The notes under the pieces: generated by a model | What the model saw: the letters and a program-made list of their open reading frames with translations, nothing else | The model's database searches: none | What the model was told of the DNA's origin: nothing | NCBI GenBank assembly: GCA_964520425.1 | Contig: CAZFMX010000005.1 | Coordinates: forward strand, 7,567 to 71,566 | DNA: 64,000 nt | Direction: 5' to 3' | Source: JAFGFY01 sp964520425 | Lineage (GTDB): Bacteria > Desulfobacterota > DSM-4660 > Desulfatiglandales > HGW-15 | In this document: positions 16,615-25,911 of the stretch, in pieces | Layout: every line of letters begins with the position of its first letter | Numbering within the stretch: position 1 is the first letter of the stretch | Program-made: the position numbers and the translations under genes

Positions 16615-18486
16615 CTAAGTCAGTTGATCTGCCACATATTCAATACCAAGTTCGACAAGCTTTTCTCTGCTTGGAGCACCTGTCGCCACGTCCCAGCCCC
16701 TTGCAGCATAGTACTCATCTAACATCAAGTCGAGTTCATCCCTACTAATGTAATGCCCTTTAGAGGCCCCACCTTTAAGTGGTTCCGTTAATATTCTCTC
16801 CGGCAATGTGTCGTCGGCACGGGTGAAGCCTTCCCGCACGTTGAACGCGTGCGCGAGATTATTGATACGCTCGCCGACCACCAGAATATCATCCGGGGTG
16901 AAGGTAAGACCGGTAACCGCCTCCAACAAAGACGCCGTGTTCTGGGCTGCAATCCCGACAACAGCCATGTCGAAAAGAAAGGCGCACATACCAGGAGCGT
17001 CGGTGGTGGCCGTACGCATATCCTGGTTCCACTTGGTCAATTTGCCTTTCCCTTCAGCCGCAAACCGGTCCACTTCATGGGGGACCGGAATGCCGAAGAT
17101 TTCCTGAAAGGCATAGCCCCGGCAATGGTCCGCTCCGGTATACGACGTGGCATAGTTGAGACCATGGGCCTTGGCCCCCCGCACATCATAGGCGGGAAGC
17201 TCCAGTCCTTTGACATGCATGGCGTATTTTTCAGAACCTTTGCCGATCTTCTCCGCCGCGGCTTTGGTCCCGTCGGCAAGCAACCCCCCGATCCCCTGGC
17301 GATAGGCCATCTGTTTCAGAATACGGATCATCGCCTCATCGTTGCCGAAATTGAGTTCTATGCCACCCGTATCTTCCTTGGTCAGGATACCCTTCTCATA
17401 AAGCTCCATGGCAAATGCGATGGATACACCGGAAGAAATGGTGTCCAATCCCAGTTCATCAGCCAGACGATCCGCGGCAATCACCGCATCTATATTGTCA
17501 ACCCCTGTGACACCGCCATATGAATACATCGTCTCAAACTCGGGCCCTTCAGTGAGTATCCCTTCATAAACCCCTGTCTTGGCCAGCTTCAACTGGCTGC
17601 ATCCTACCGGGCATCCATAACAGGGCTTTGATCCCACATTTCGGGTCATCTGTACCTCGACACCCAACGTTTCCGCCGCGTTATATTCCCCCGTTGTCGT
17701 GTAATTCCGGGTAGGAAAGATTCCGATGCCGCTGGTAGCATCCACCACCATCGGGGTTCCTGTGTTTGAAAAAACAGGGTAGAGAACCTCGCTTTCCTTC
17801 ATGGCTTCAGTGAACACCTTCCTGGCGGCCTTGAGCTTCTCCTTGTCTGCCACAGCGACTTTTTCTGTTCCCCGAATGGCAATCGCCTTAAGATTCTTGG
17901 AACCCATCACCGCACCCAGGCCCTTACGACCCACCGCCCTCCATTCGTTGATGATGGAAGCAATCTTTATCTGATTTTCTCCGGCCGGACCGATGCAGGC
18001 CACTCTGACGTTCTGATCATGGAGATCGTTCTTGATGATCTGCTGGGTGTCCGTAGTCTTCATCCCCCACAACTTCTTTGCGCTCCGAAACTTGACATCC
18101 CCGTCCTTGATCGAGACATAGACCGGTTCTTCAGATTTCCCCTCTATGATCATGGCGTCATACCCCGCCCATTTGAGTTCAACGGGGAAATGACCTCCTG
18201 ACAACGCCATGCCCACTGCTCCTGTCAGGGGAGATCTGCTGGTCACCGACATCCGGCTGGTGCAGGGGACGTTGGTCCCCGAAAGAGGTCCGGAGGCGAA
18301 AATCAGTTTGTTGTCAGGCCCCAGAGGATCTGTACCGGCTTTTACCTCATCAAATAGGAGTTTTATTCCGAATCCAGTGCCTCCTATGAAATCTGTTGCC
18401 ATCTGTTCAGGCGTTTCCTCGACCTTTGCGGTTTGATTCTCCAGATTAATCCGCAGAATTTTTCCCGTATATCCTCCTTGATACAT
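16615..18486 (-). CDS. aor: Aldehyde:ferredoxin oxidoreductase (tungsten enzyme)
   Basis: A 623-residue AOR-family enzyme that oxidises aldehydes to acids (or the reverse) with ferredoxin, using a tungsten or molybdenum bis-pterin. The N-terminal domain (YTGKILRINLENQT; GPLSGTNVPCTSRMSV) is followed by the cluster-binding CYGCPVGCSQ near residue 290 and a further cysteine in APGMCAFLF near residue 500, together the four-cysteine pattern for the [4Fe-4S] cluster. The ATG follows GATGGAGGGATGCC. Upstream on the same strand are an SDR dehydrogenase and a MoaD-like sulfur carrier, the latter fitting pterin cofactor supply. The stop codon lies in the target duplication of a family B repeat. Confidence 0.93.
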   Translation of the reverse strand: MYQGGYTGKILRINLENQTAKVEETPEQMATDFIGGTGFGIKLLFDEVKAGTDPLGPDNKLIFASGPLSGTNVPCTSRMSVTSRSPLTGAVGMALSGGHFPVELKWAGYDAMIIEGKSEEPVYVSIKDGDVKFRSAKKLWGMKTTDTQQIIKNDLHDQNVRVACIGPAGENQIKIASIINEWRAVGRKGLGAVMGSKNLKAIAIRGTEKVAVADKEKLKAARKVFTEAMKESEVLYPVFSNTGTPMVVDATSGIGIFPTRNYTTTGEYNAAETLGVEVQMTRNVGSKPCYGCPVGCSQLKLAKTGVYEGILTEGPEFETMYSYGGVTGVDNIDAVIAADRLADELGLDTISSGVSIAFAMELYEKGILTKEDTGGIELNFGNDEAMIRILKQMAYRQGIGGLLADGTKAAAEKIGKGSEKYAMHVKGLELPAYDVRGAKAHGLNYATSYTGADHCRGYAFQEIFGIPVPHEVDRFAAEGKGKLTKWNQDMRTATTDAPGMCAFLFDMAVVGIAAQNTASLLEAVTGLTFTPDDILVVGERINNLAHAFNVREGFTRADDTLPERILTEPLKGGASKGHYISRDELDLMLDEYYAARGWDVATGAPSREKLVELGIEYVADQLT

Positions 18487-18690
18487 GGCATCCCTCCATC
18501 TTTGGTGTGACTTGATTGCAGAGCAAGTCTCAATCTAAGGTTATTTGGTGTTTCATCCCAGCATAACTCTCATTAATCTGGGTAAATCCTATGATACGTG
18601 GCGTGGGGCATGGGGGTTTCTTTTCAGTTCCGTTACCCAAAAGACACGAGCGGTTTCCGCCGACGCCGGGAAACCTCAAAGTGCAATGAT

Positions 18691-19455
18691 CTAATGCATT
18701 GACAAGCCACCGTCATGGACAATGAGTTGTCCGGATATGTAGTCACTCATGTTACTGGCCAGGAATACGGCCGTTCCCACAAGGTCTTCCGGAACAGCTG
18801 CCCTCTTTATGCATCTCTGCTCAAGTTGAAGCTCTTCAAGTAGCGGGATGGGAACCGCCTTGTTGCGGTCGAATCTATCGCCACCTTCCGAATGGGTGAA
18901 ACCAGGTGCAATGGAATTGACGTTGATTTTGTGATCCCCCAACTCTCTTGCCATGGCACGGGTAAAGGCCATGATCGCTCCTTTGGAGGCCACATAATGG
19001 GGCGCGAATGGAACACCCTCCATAATGGAAGCCGAGGAGATGTTGATGATCTTGCCGCCCTTCTTCTTCATGTAGGGAAAGACAGACTTGCAGCAGTGAA
19101 AGGCACCCTTGACATTAACAGCCATCAATCGATCCCACTCTTCATCACTCACATCGGTAAAAGGCTTCATCACTATATCACCGAATATCGCGGCGTTGTT
19201 CACAAGGATATCGATGGTCCCGAACCGGGCAACAGCTGCCTTGGCCAGGGAATCACACTCTTCCTGCTTGGTCACGTCCGTTTTCACGAATATGGCCTCA
19301 CTGCCCGCCTTTTCCACGTCCGCCACGGCCCGTTTTTCATCCAAAATATCGGCAATGACCAATTTTGCCCCCTCCTGTGCAAAGCCGACGGCCAATGCCG
19401 CGCCGATCCCTTGGGCCGCGCCCGTAATAATGGCCACTTTTTCTTCCAGTTTCAC
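18691..19455 (-). CDS. Short-chain dehydrogenase/reductase (SDR family)
   Basis: A 254-residue classical SDR with a Rossmann fold: cofactor turn TGAAQGIG near residue 11, the NNAAIFG motif near 86, and the catalytic Ser-Tyr-Lys in ISSAS and HYVASKGA (Tyr about 154). The acidic residue in VIADIL, after the second strand, suggests a preference for NAD(H). It probably interconverts an alcohol and a carbonyl. The start is GTG at 19455 with a very good AGGAGG six bases before it. It lies about 205 bp upstream of the AOR gene on the same strand and may provide or consume the aldehyde or ketone handled nearby; the substrate is unknown. Confidence 0.88.
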   Translation of the reverse strand: MKLEEKVAIITGAAQGIGAALAVGFAQEGAKLVIADILDEKRAVADVEKAGSEAIFVKTDVTKQEECDSLAKAAVARFGTIDILVNNAAIFGDIVMKPFTDVSDEEWDRLMAVNVKGAFHCCKSVFPYMKKKGGKIINISSASIMEGVPFAPHYVASKGAIMAFTRAMARELGDHKINVNSIAPGFTHSEGGDRFDRNKAVPIPLLEELQLEQRCIKRAAVPEDLVGTAVFLASNMSDYISGQLIVHDGGLSMH

Positions 19456-19628
19456 ATTTAACCTCCTCCCCGTTAATCTTTTTTGTATTCTCCTTCAATT
19501 CGACCCAGGCCAGCTCCCTTCTCGTCTGACCACACTTTATTTCCCATAGGATTTTATCGCCTCGTCTCAGCGTTGCCGCGAATAGCTAGTGCTCTGTATC
19601 GTATATTCACGGATCAAGTAAAAGATGA

Positions 19629-19855
19629 GGCATGGGCTGTTCCCTCAAGACGATATCTCAAAAAGAAATTCCACTGAACCCTGCAGTGATTTGAGCTTTG
19701 AGGGGGAATGCCCCAGGGTGCGCCCCGGGGGGTACCCCCCAGAACCCGCGGCAGAATGTATGGCTCGCTTGGAAGAATCATCCTCTCAAACCCTCAAAGT
19801 TCAGATCACCACCACGGGTCCCTATAGATATCGTCTTGAGGGAATAGTCCTTGCC
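19629..19855. repeat. Family C palindromic repeat, copy 1
   Basis: 227 bp with long inverted ends (GGCATGGGCTGTTCCCTCAA ... GATATCGTCTTGAGGGAATA), plus an internal pair around CTTTGAGGG/CCCTCAAAG. It is shared with 25597-25820 and 27271-27469. Its outer flanks (TAGTGCTCTGTATC on the left; AAGTCTCAGGAATC...GGCACTAGTGAC on the right) recur in part near 27229, 27520 and 39803-39900, so the full mobile unit may be larger. Confidence 0.75.
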
Positions 19856-19963
19856 GAATTACACATTCAAACAATCGAGTGGTCCATCAAAAACCCTGAA
19901 TATAAGTCTCAGGAATCATGATGCTAGGCACTAGTGACATTGAACGAATAATCTGAAACCGAT

Positions 19964-20254
19964 TCATCCTCCACCCACAGGAGGAAGGATTAGGATTTCG
20001 TCACCTTCTTGGAGCGCTGTCTCCATCTTTTTTTCAAGGAATGCGATATCACGGCCGTTCACCATCAGGCGAATATAGGGAAAAAGACTGTTCTCCGAGT
20101 CAAATAGCTCGGAAGCTAAAGGCTTGCCATAGGTCTCAACCATAGTCATGATCACGTCCTTAACTGTGCTTCCGTCATTCACGGTGAGATCGATGTCTCC
20201 TCGCCCGAGGATCTTTTTCAAGTTTAGGATTGTGTGGACTTTTACTTGGATCAA
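19964..20254 (-). CDS. MoaD/ThiS-family sulfur carrier protein
   Basis: A 96-residue ubiquitin-like beta-grasp protein. It ends in PPVGGG, providing the C-terminal Gly-Gly that is adenylated and thiocarboxylated in molybdopterin (MoaD) or thiamine (ThiS) synthesis; the region FPYIRLMVNGRDI and EGDEILILPP are characteristic of MoaD. The start is TTG at 20254 (MIQVKVHT), with GCGAGG upstream; no ATG fits. It lies upstream of SDR and AOR on the same strand, separated from SDR by a family C repeat, so a dedicated role in tungstopterin supply for AOR is plausible but not proven. Confidence 0.85.
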   Translation of the reverse strand: MIQVKVHTILNLKKILGRGDIDLTVNDGSTVKDVIMTMVETYGKPLASELFDSENSLFPYIRLMVNGRDIAFLEKKMETALQEGDEILILPPVGGG

Positions 20255-20478
20255 TCTTCAACCTCGCAAGAGTCCCTCATATAAGGATGTTCTGCTTAAG
20301 AACGGGTACGATTTCAGAGGACAACCCGTTAACCCAAGAAGATAAGAGTGATTATTAGTTTAGTAGGAGCAGAATCTTGCATGTAGCCATTTCGAGAGTC
20401 TCGACTATATAAAAATCCTTCTCGGGTGTCAAAAGGAAAGGCGTATGAGAAAAGTGACCGCAAGGAGAGACTTTACAA

Positions 20479-21099
20479 CTAATCCTTTGGGGAAACCAAG
20501 AGTCTTTGACCTGGTTGAATATCACCGATTTCATCTGGAGATATATCGTTGAGACGACACAGTTCATCCACTGATAAACCGTATGTTTTGGCAATCCTGT
20601 AGAGTGTCTCACCAGGCTTTACTTCGTGATAGCGCTCATTGTCTTGTATCAGCCGCTTAGGCTGAACCGAACCCGAACCTCTCACACCCCCAGCAGCTGA
20701 ACTCACCTGGTTTTCCAGTTGATTGACCTGTAGGGAAAGTTCATTCAGCCGTTGTGTAAGGAAAACCTGAGGTTCCTGTCCCTTGGTCACAGATGCCTGA
20801 AGTTCAGGGATCTCCTTTTCAAGGTGACTCAGCCTCCCCTCCAGCATATTGATCTTCAGCTTCAGGGTATTCAGCTCTACGTTTGTGCTCTTTTTATCGG
20901 AGTTGACCCATGCCACAATAAGAATAACAGCCAGTATGAAAACCCCGGCACTTGCGACAATGGTTGGCAGATGTAAAGATCTGCTACCATTTCGGCCCCT
21001 TCGGGATTCCAAGCCCTCATCTGACTCTGAAACTTCCAGCATATCTTCGGTTAGTTCCAAAGAAATCTGACCAGATTCCTTGGCTGAATTTTGGTTCAT
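20479..21099 (-). CDS. Membrane-anchored LysM-domain protein
   Basis: A 206-residue protein with a cytoplasmic acidic/basic N-terminus (about 1-48), one transmembrane helix (IVASAGVFILAVILIVAWV, about 50-68), a coiled coil of heptads (about 75-140: LKLKINMLEGRLSHLEKEI...), and a C-terminal LysM domain (YHEVKPGETLYRIAKTYGLS...GQRLLVSP, about 158-204). It probably tethers the inner membrane to peptidoglycan or scaffolds envelope enzymes. I chose ATG 21099 behind AAAGGAGCAGCTA, not the in-frame ATG at 21156. A PilZ protein gene precedes it by 114 bp on the same strand. Confidence 0.8.
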   Translation of the reverse strand: MNQNSAKESGQISLELTEDMLEVSESDEGLESRRGRNGSRSLHLPTIVASAGVFILAVILIVAWVNSDKKSTNVELNTLKLKINMLEGRLSHLEKEIPELQASVTKGQEPQVFLTQRLNELSLQVNQLENQVSSAAGGVRGSGSVQPKRLIQDNERYHEVKPGETLYRIAKTYGLSVDELCRLNDISPDEIGDIQPGQRLLVSPKD

Positions 21100-21213
21100 T
21101 AGCTGCTCCTTTCCATGAACGGAATAATCCGGGGTGGCCTTACACCGGCTCGACACGGCTCCTCACTTTGCGAAAAAATGGGTCGCCCAATTCCTTAACA
21201 CCCCACAGCCTTT

Positions 21214-21552
21214 TCAGGTGTCCTCTGGCGGTTTGGCGCGCCTCAGACTCCTGTAGTACTTCGCTATGACATTGATGTACTCGCTCGTCAGTTTCAAAAA
21301 CTCGATCCCTACACCCCTTCCCGTAATTCGCTTGACCCGACCTTTTACTAACATGGCCTCATCCTCTGTAGGAAACTTCAATACGATGTCAACTTCATCA
21401 TCAGGTTTGAATTGAGAAGAAGTGTCCGTATAAATGAAGGCCCCAGTTACACTAAGGTCCGTAATCTCGTTTTCTCCTGAGGAGCCCCATACTTCTACCT
21501 CCAAGCGAGAGGGCGCTCTCGGTGCATCCCTTCGTTCGTCTTCTTTTGTCAT
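21214..21552 (-). CDS. PilZ-domain protein
   Basis: A 112-residue single PilZ domain. The c-di-GMP-binding arginines are in RRDAPRAPSR near residue 6, and the DxSxxG motif is DLSVTGAFI near residue 31; strands such as VDIVLKFPTE and GVGIEFLKL complete the barrel. It probably binds cyclic di-GMP and transmits the signal to an unknown partner. The start MTKEDERR at 21552 is preferred because PilZ proteins begin close to the RRxxxR motif; upstream in-frame ATGs exist up to 21612. The 368-bp spacer from 21613 to 21980 shows no recognisable feature. Confidence 0.76.
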   Translation of the reverse strand: MTKEDERRDAPRAPSRLEVEVWGSSGENEITDLSVTGAFIYTDTSSQFKPDDEVDIVLKFPTEDEAMLVKGRVKRITGRGVGIEFLKLTSEYINVIAKYYRSLRRAKPPEDT

Positions 21553-21980
21553 GGCATATATCTTTCCCTCTTGATACGGAAAACCGACACCCTCAAACCT
21601 TTTCCATGTCAAAGCATCTTATAAACCTGCTTCTTCTACTATTTAACACGCCCTTCACCCGTTTCAGCGAGACGACGAAGCCGGGTTAGGAGATTCATCA
21701 TCTTGATCTTAAAAGCTTAAGGATTGTATTAAATAGGCACCGCTCTGTCAATTCTTTTACCCTTTATATAAAGTATGAATGGATTCAAACTTTATGACCT
21801 TACTACCCTTGATACCTTTTGAAGATCTCTGCAGTCCATCCTGTGCATCTGAGTAGGAATTGGAGTTCAGAAAATTCCTTGTTATGAAGGGTCAAGAGAG
21901 ATAGGAGCGGAAGGATCAAAGGGATGACCAGGACGCTTCATAAAGCCCTAAGTCAAGAACGAGGTATGGAATTGGAATAC

Positions 21981-23753
21981 TCATTCCTCCCTAAATCCCC
22001 AGAACGGGTATTCCAAAATGTAATCGGCAACTCTCCCCGGGCTGTTTTCCCGGCTCGCCACTAGCCACAGGACACTTCTCTTCTCTTCCGAAGAGATTGG
22101 AGCCAAAGGATCCCAGTGAGGTGCAAGGATCATGGCATTGTCCGCACTGTATTCAATGTCCCCTGACTCTTTGAAGGAGCCCAGACTCGGTGTCTCACTA
22201 TAACTCCCCCCTTCGCTCCGAGACAGCTCGGAAATTACAAGAAAGGAGACATTGTGTTCATCCCTGATGGCCTCCATGTGACGAAGCCATTCATCGATGC
22301 CGGCCCTGCGCTCCGAAAGGTTCTTAAAGGGGAGCTTATGGAGACTGTCCACTACGACAAGCGTATGATCTTTGTGGGTTTCATTCTGCAGAAATTCGAT
22401 CTGCCTCCTCATGATATCCGGGCCAAGCTTTCTGTCTGTCACCACTCGAAAATAAGGGAGCATATCTTTGAGTTCTCGGTACGCAGCATCCAGTTTCTCT
22501 GCCGACTCCCCTTTCAGATCTATCTGCCTGATCTCTTTCTCAGAAAGCTTACTCAAACGGCATAGAGTTCTTGTATAGATTTTCTGGCGACCATTCTCGA
22601 AATCATAATAAATAACAGGTATCTTCCGTCTGGCCATCTCTGTAGAGACTTGGATAAAAAAACAGGATTTCCCCGCCTTGGGCTGTCCACCCATGATGTT
22701 AATACCGCGAAGGCCACTGAGAGCTTCATCCATCTTAATGAATCCACAGCTCAATCCAAGAAGGGCCTTCCCCTTTTCACGCTCGATTGAATCTGTAAAC
22801 CGATGATGTTCCTTCTCAGGGGAGGAGAACGGGGAAAAGGCCTTTGAGGTCCTTAACATGGAAATCACGGTGGACCTGAGTCCTTCTCCCTTGTCTCTTG
22901 CCAAGTCACAGAGGGTGTAGCCTCGATTTAGCTGTGACGGCCATTTCAGAATTCTGGACTTAAAGCCCAATCTGGTGGCCAAAGATCGCGCAGCAAGCTG
23001 GGCCTCCGGAGTATGAGTCACTACAAGAAGGACATGCATGACAAAAGCCAGCCTCTCCTGGCTGACAAACTCCAGGTCAGCCACTGATGGGAGACAAATG
23101 CCAGGAAAACCCAACTCCTTTAGGGTTAGAAGATGATTCTCTCCATCAGCGATAAAGAGGGCTCCGTCTTCGCATCGTTCAATCTCTTGCACATTGAATA
23201 TTCGAAACTCTCCTGAAAAAAACGTCTCATCTCCGTGCCAGAAACTATCCTCCTCCCTCTCAGGTAAGACGCATCGCGCGGCATAGCAGTTCCCATCATC
23301 TAATACATAAGGATACACCAGATACCGACCGTTGTACCCTATCTTCATTTCATCAACCGTGGCCTTTGATATGCCAAATGCCTTGAAACGGGCATATTCA
23401 GTCTCACTCATAAGAGATCTAAACTTTCTGATTTCTTGATTTAGATTCTTGGTTGGGAGGATAGTCTGCTGTACATAAGGCTCTCGATCTGGATCGTATC
23501 CTGGAACAAGCTGGGGTGCTATTCCCATCATCCTGGCAAAATAAGGAGCGAACCCTCCCTGTATGCATCTGTTCAGGCATCGAAAATAGCCCATGAAGAG
23601 ACTACTCGGGTCGAGATAGGCGACCATTGTCCCAGGGGCTTTTATTGCATCAATCGAGCAAAATGGGCATGGAGCTTTGAGCAGATTGCCCTCGATCTTT
23701 GCTCCGGGAAGGTGGTTCAGATAGAAAGACTTTATCTCCTCAGCACGATCCAT
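21981..23753 (-). CDS. Twinkle/T7-gp4-like primase-helicase with degenerate TOPRIM
   Basis: A 590-residue fusion. Residues 25-75 form a CHC2-type zinc ribbon (C29-x2-C32 and C59-x3-C63) followed by the GGFAPYFARMMG helix seen after primase zinc fingers. A TOPRIM-like region follows (ALFIADGENHLLTLKELG near 195), but the expected DxD is THT (VVTHTPEAQLAA near 245), so primer synthesis is doubtful. The C-terminal half is a DnaB/RecA-type ATPase: Walker A GGQPKAGKS near 355 and Walker B TLVVVDSLHKL near 460. Its start at 23753 follows AAAGGAG. No phage or plasmid genes surround it. It could act as an accessory replicative helicase or in a defence or repair context. A family D repeat lies just upstream. 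Confidence 0.78.
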   Translation of the reverse strand: MDRAEEIKSFYLNHLPGAKIEGNLLKAPCPFCSIDAIKAPGTMVAYLDPSSLFMGYFRCLNRCIQGGFAPYFARMMGIAPQLVPGYDPDREPYVQQTILPTKNLNQEIRKFRSLMSETEYARFKAFGISKATVDEMKIGYNGRYLVYPYVLDDGNCYAARCVLPEREEDSFWHGDETFFSGEFRIFNVQEIERCEDGALFIADGENHLLTLKELGFPGICLPSVADLEFVSQERLAFVMHVLLVVTHTPEAQLAARSLATRLGFKSRILKWPSQLNRGYTLCDLARDKGEGLRSTVISMLRTSKAFSPFSSPEKEHHRFTDSIEREKGKALLGLSCGFIKMDEALSGLRGINIMGGQPKAGKSCFFIQVSTEMARRKIPVIYYDFENGRQKIYTRTLCRLSKLSEKEIRQIDLKGESAEKLDAAYRELKDMLPYFRVVTDRKLGPDIMRRQIEFLQNETHKDHTLVVVDSLHKLPFKNLSERRAGIDEWLRHMEAIRDEHNVSFLVISELSRSEGGSYSETPSLGSFKESGDIEYSADNAMILAPHWDPLAPISSEEKRSVLWLVASRENSPGRVADYILEYPFWGFREE

Positions 23754-23778
23754 GTGTAGATCACTCCTTTACCATCAT

Positions 23779-23870
23779 GTCGCAAAAGCCGAGGATATCG
23801 TTACAGGGCCCGCTCATCGGGGGGATCCCCGGCGTCAAGGGTGGGCTGCGACTCAGCTCAGCCGAAATGA
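23779..23870. repeat. Family D leader repeat, copy 1
   Basis: About 92 bp, alike to 29242-29331: both contain GGGTGGGCTRCGACT and the self-complementary core TGAGCTCA or its close form (AGCTCAGCCGAA), and both begin GTYGCAAAAGYYGAGGA. It lies 26 bp upstream of the primase-helicase start, in the same orientation relative to the gene as copy 2 is to the sensor kinase gene. Confidence 0.65.
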
Positions 23871-24125
23871 AACCTCGGTAACCTGCTGCAAACCCTGAAT
23901 CACACTGTACTCTCGGTCTATTTTAACATACGTCTTGAAATTAAACAAAGTCCCTCAGCAGTTCTACCCGATCACCCAGCAAGCTGACAACCATAGGCAT
24001 TGGAAAAACCTGGGAATATCGAATTGTCATTTTATTCGATATTGTATAAGATCTCACAGCTTCATATGAAAAGCCGGTACAGTTCTCCATGATCCGGACT
24101 GTTGAACTGTTAAGGGAGAAGACCT

Positions 24126-25280
24126 ATGAACCAAGAACCAGATCACTTTATCTATCTGGATCACAATGCCACCACACCCATAGCTCCAGAGGCAGTTGAG
24201 GCCATGATACCTATTCTGGAAAACGAATTCGGTAATCCTTCCAGTCCCTATACTCTGGGAACAAGGGCAAGGGAAAGGCTTGAGAAATCTCGGAACCAGA
24301 TAGCCCGGCTTCTGGGCTGTGCAGACCATGAGGTGATATTCACGTCAGGAGGAACAGAGTCCAATAATGCAGTCCTCAAGGGAATCATCGACTTAAGACG
24401 CCCTAAAGATTTTCATTTGATCACCTCCGCCATAGAGCATCCCGCCATTCTGAACCCTGCCCTATTTCTGGAGGAACTGGGTGTTCAGGTCACAGTCCTT
24501 TCGGTGGACCGATTTGGCCGTGTAAACCCGGATGACGTTCTCCAGGCTATCAGGTCTAATACGTGCTTAATATCCGTCATGTTGGCCAATAATGAAACCG
24601 GGACCTTGCAGCCTGTTCAGGAAATCTCCCAAATAGCGAAAGAACATGGCATTCCCTTTCACACGGATGCAGCCCAAGCGGTGGGCAAAATCCATGTGAA
24701 TGTCCATGAACTGGGGGTGAATTTTTTGAGTGTCGCGGGACATAAACTCTACGGACCTAAAGGCATAGGTGCCCTATTCATCAGGGAGGGGGGAAGCGAC
24801 TTGTGCCCCTTGATCCATGGTGCAGGGCAGGAAATGGGAAGGAGGCCGGGCACAGAAAATGTCGTGCTCTCCGTAGGCCTGGGCGTGGCCTGTGAGTTGG
24901 CAAGAGAACGGCTTAACGAAGAAATGGAGCGAATGAGAGACTTGAGAGGCCAATTGGAGAAACGGCTATTTGGTAAGATAGATGGTCTTGTTCTAAATGG
25001 GCATCCCACCGAAAGGCTCCCAAACACACTCAACGTTTCCATTCCGGGTATTGATGGAAAAAAGATCCTTGATGGATTGCCAATCGTTATGGCATCCACT
25101 GGGGCTGCATGCCATGATCGGTCTGTTGCCCTTTCCCACGTGCTATCTGCTATGGGCGTAGCACCTGAGGTGGGGATGGGAACCCTTCGACTGACCGTCG
25201 GGAGGAGCAATACCCATGAACAGATTGAAGAGACAGCCGATTTGATCATCAACCGCGTCAAAGAATTGAAGAATAGCTAG
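24126..25280 (+). CDS. Cysteine desulfurase (NifS/IscS-like)
   Basis: A 384-residue PLP-dependent class V aminotransferase-fold enzyme that removes sulfur from L-cysteine as an enzyme-bound persulfide. Motifs: YLDHNATTP at the N-terminus, TSGGTESNN near 75, the PLP lysine in SVAGHKLYGPKG near 205, RRPGTENV near 240, and the active-site cysteine in ASTGAACHDRS near 330. The start follows AAGGGAGAAGACCT. No IscU or TusA gene is adjacent, so it may serve a specialised sulfur or selenium delivery task or tRNA thiolation. Its TAG stop sits at the junction with a family A repeat. Confidence 0.9.
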   Translation: MNQEPDHFIYLDHNATTPIAPEAVEAMIPILENEFGNPSSPYTLGTRARERLEKSRNQIARLLGCADHEVIFTSGGTESNNAVLKGIIDLRRPKDFHLITSAIEHPAILNPALFLEELGVQVTVLSVDRFGRVNPDDVLQAIRSNTCLISVMLANNETGTLQPVQEISQIAKEHGIPFHTDAAQAVGKIHVNVHELGVNFLSVAGHKLYGPKGIGALFIREGGSDLCPLIHGAGQEMGRRPGTENVVLSVGLGVACELARERLNEEMERMRDLRGQLEKRLFGKIDGLVLNGHPTERLPNTLNVSIPGIDGKKILDGLPIVMASTGAACHDRSVALSHVLSAMGVAPEVGMGTLRLTVGRSNTHEQIEETADLIINRVKELKNS

Positions 25281-25867
25281 CGTCGTATCCCAGAAGTAAC
25301 TTAAATCAAAAAGTGGCTCCTCAGGAGAATCCCTGGGTTCATACGTAAAGGAGAAGAATGGAAAAAGTTGAAAATCCAAGGATTTTCGCAGTCATGTTTG
25401 CCCCTAGTGTTCGTGTTCACGATCGAGAGTAGATATTAGGGTAAAGTGGCGAAATCTTTTCATCGATTCCAAAGTTCCCGGCCTAGTCACTCCGAAAAGA
25501 TCCCGCCACATCTCTTCAGTTGAATACGAATTTCCCTTACTACACCCATAGATTCTCATAAGGAGCCCAATAAGTGCCTGTTTTAGATTCAAATGGGGTA
25601 TGGTCTGTTCCCTTAAGACGATATCTCACAAAAAATTCCACTGAATCCCCTGTGATCTGCCCTTTGAGGGAGTATGCCCCGGGATTCTCCCCGTGGGGTA
25701 CGCCTATGGACTTTCCGCAGAATGGTTAATTCGCTTGAAAAAACAGCCCCTTAAACCCTCAAAGGGCAGATCACCACCGCTGGACGCTATAGATATCGTC
25801 TTAAGGGAATAGATCATGCCCCAACGGATCAATTTAGTTTGTGAATATATGAATATTTGATACGACA
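25281..25867. repeat. Family A repeat, copy 4, with nested family C copy
   Basis: The ends CGTCGTATCCCAG (left) and TTTGATACGACA (right) form an inverted pair, flanked on each side by CTAG (25277-25280 and 25868-25871), a possible 4-bp target duplication. The 587-bp interior holds a complete family C element (25597-25820), so one repeat appears to have jumped into the other. No gene was recognised. Confidence 0.65.
25597..25820. repeat. Family C palindromic repeat, copy 2
   Basis: 224 bp with inverted ends (GGTATGGTCTGTTCCCTTAA ... TTAAGGGAATAGATCATGCC) and the internal CCCTTTGAGGG / CCCTCAAAGGG pair. It is nested inside the family A element at 25281-25867. Confidence 0.75.
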
Positions 25868-25911
25868 CTAGGAGAATGGTGTTGAGGTCCTTTCGATGTG
25901 GCTAAAAATTC

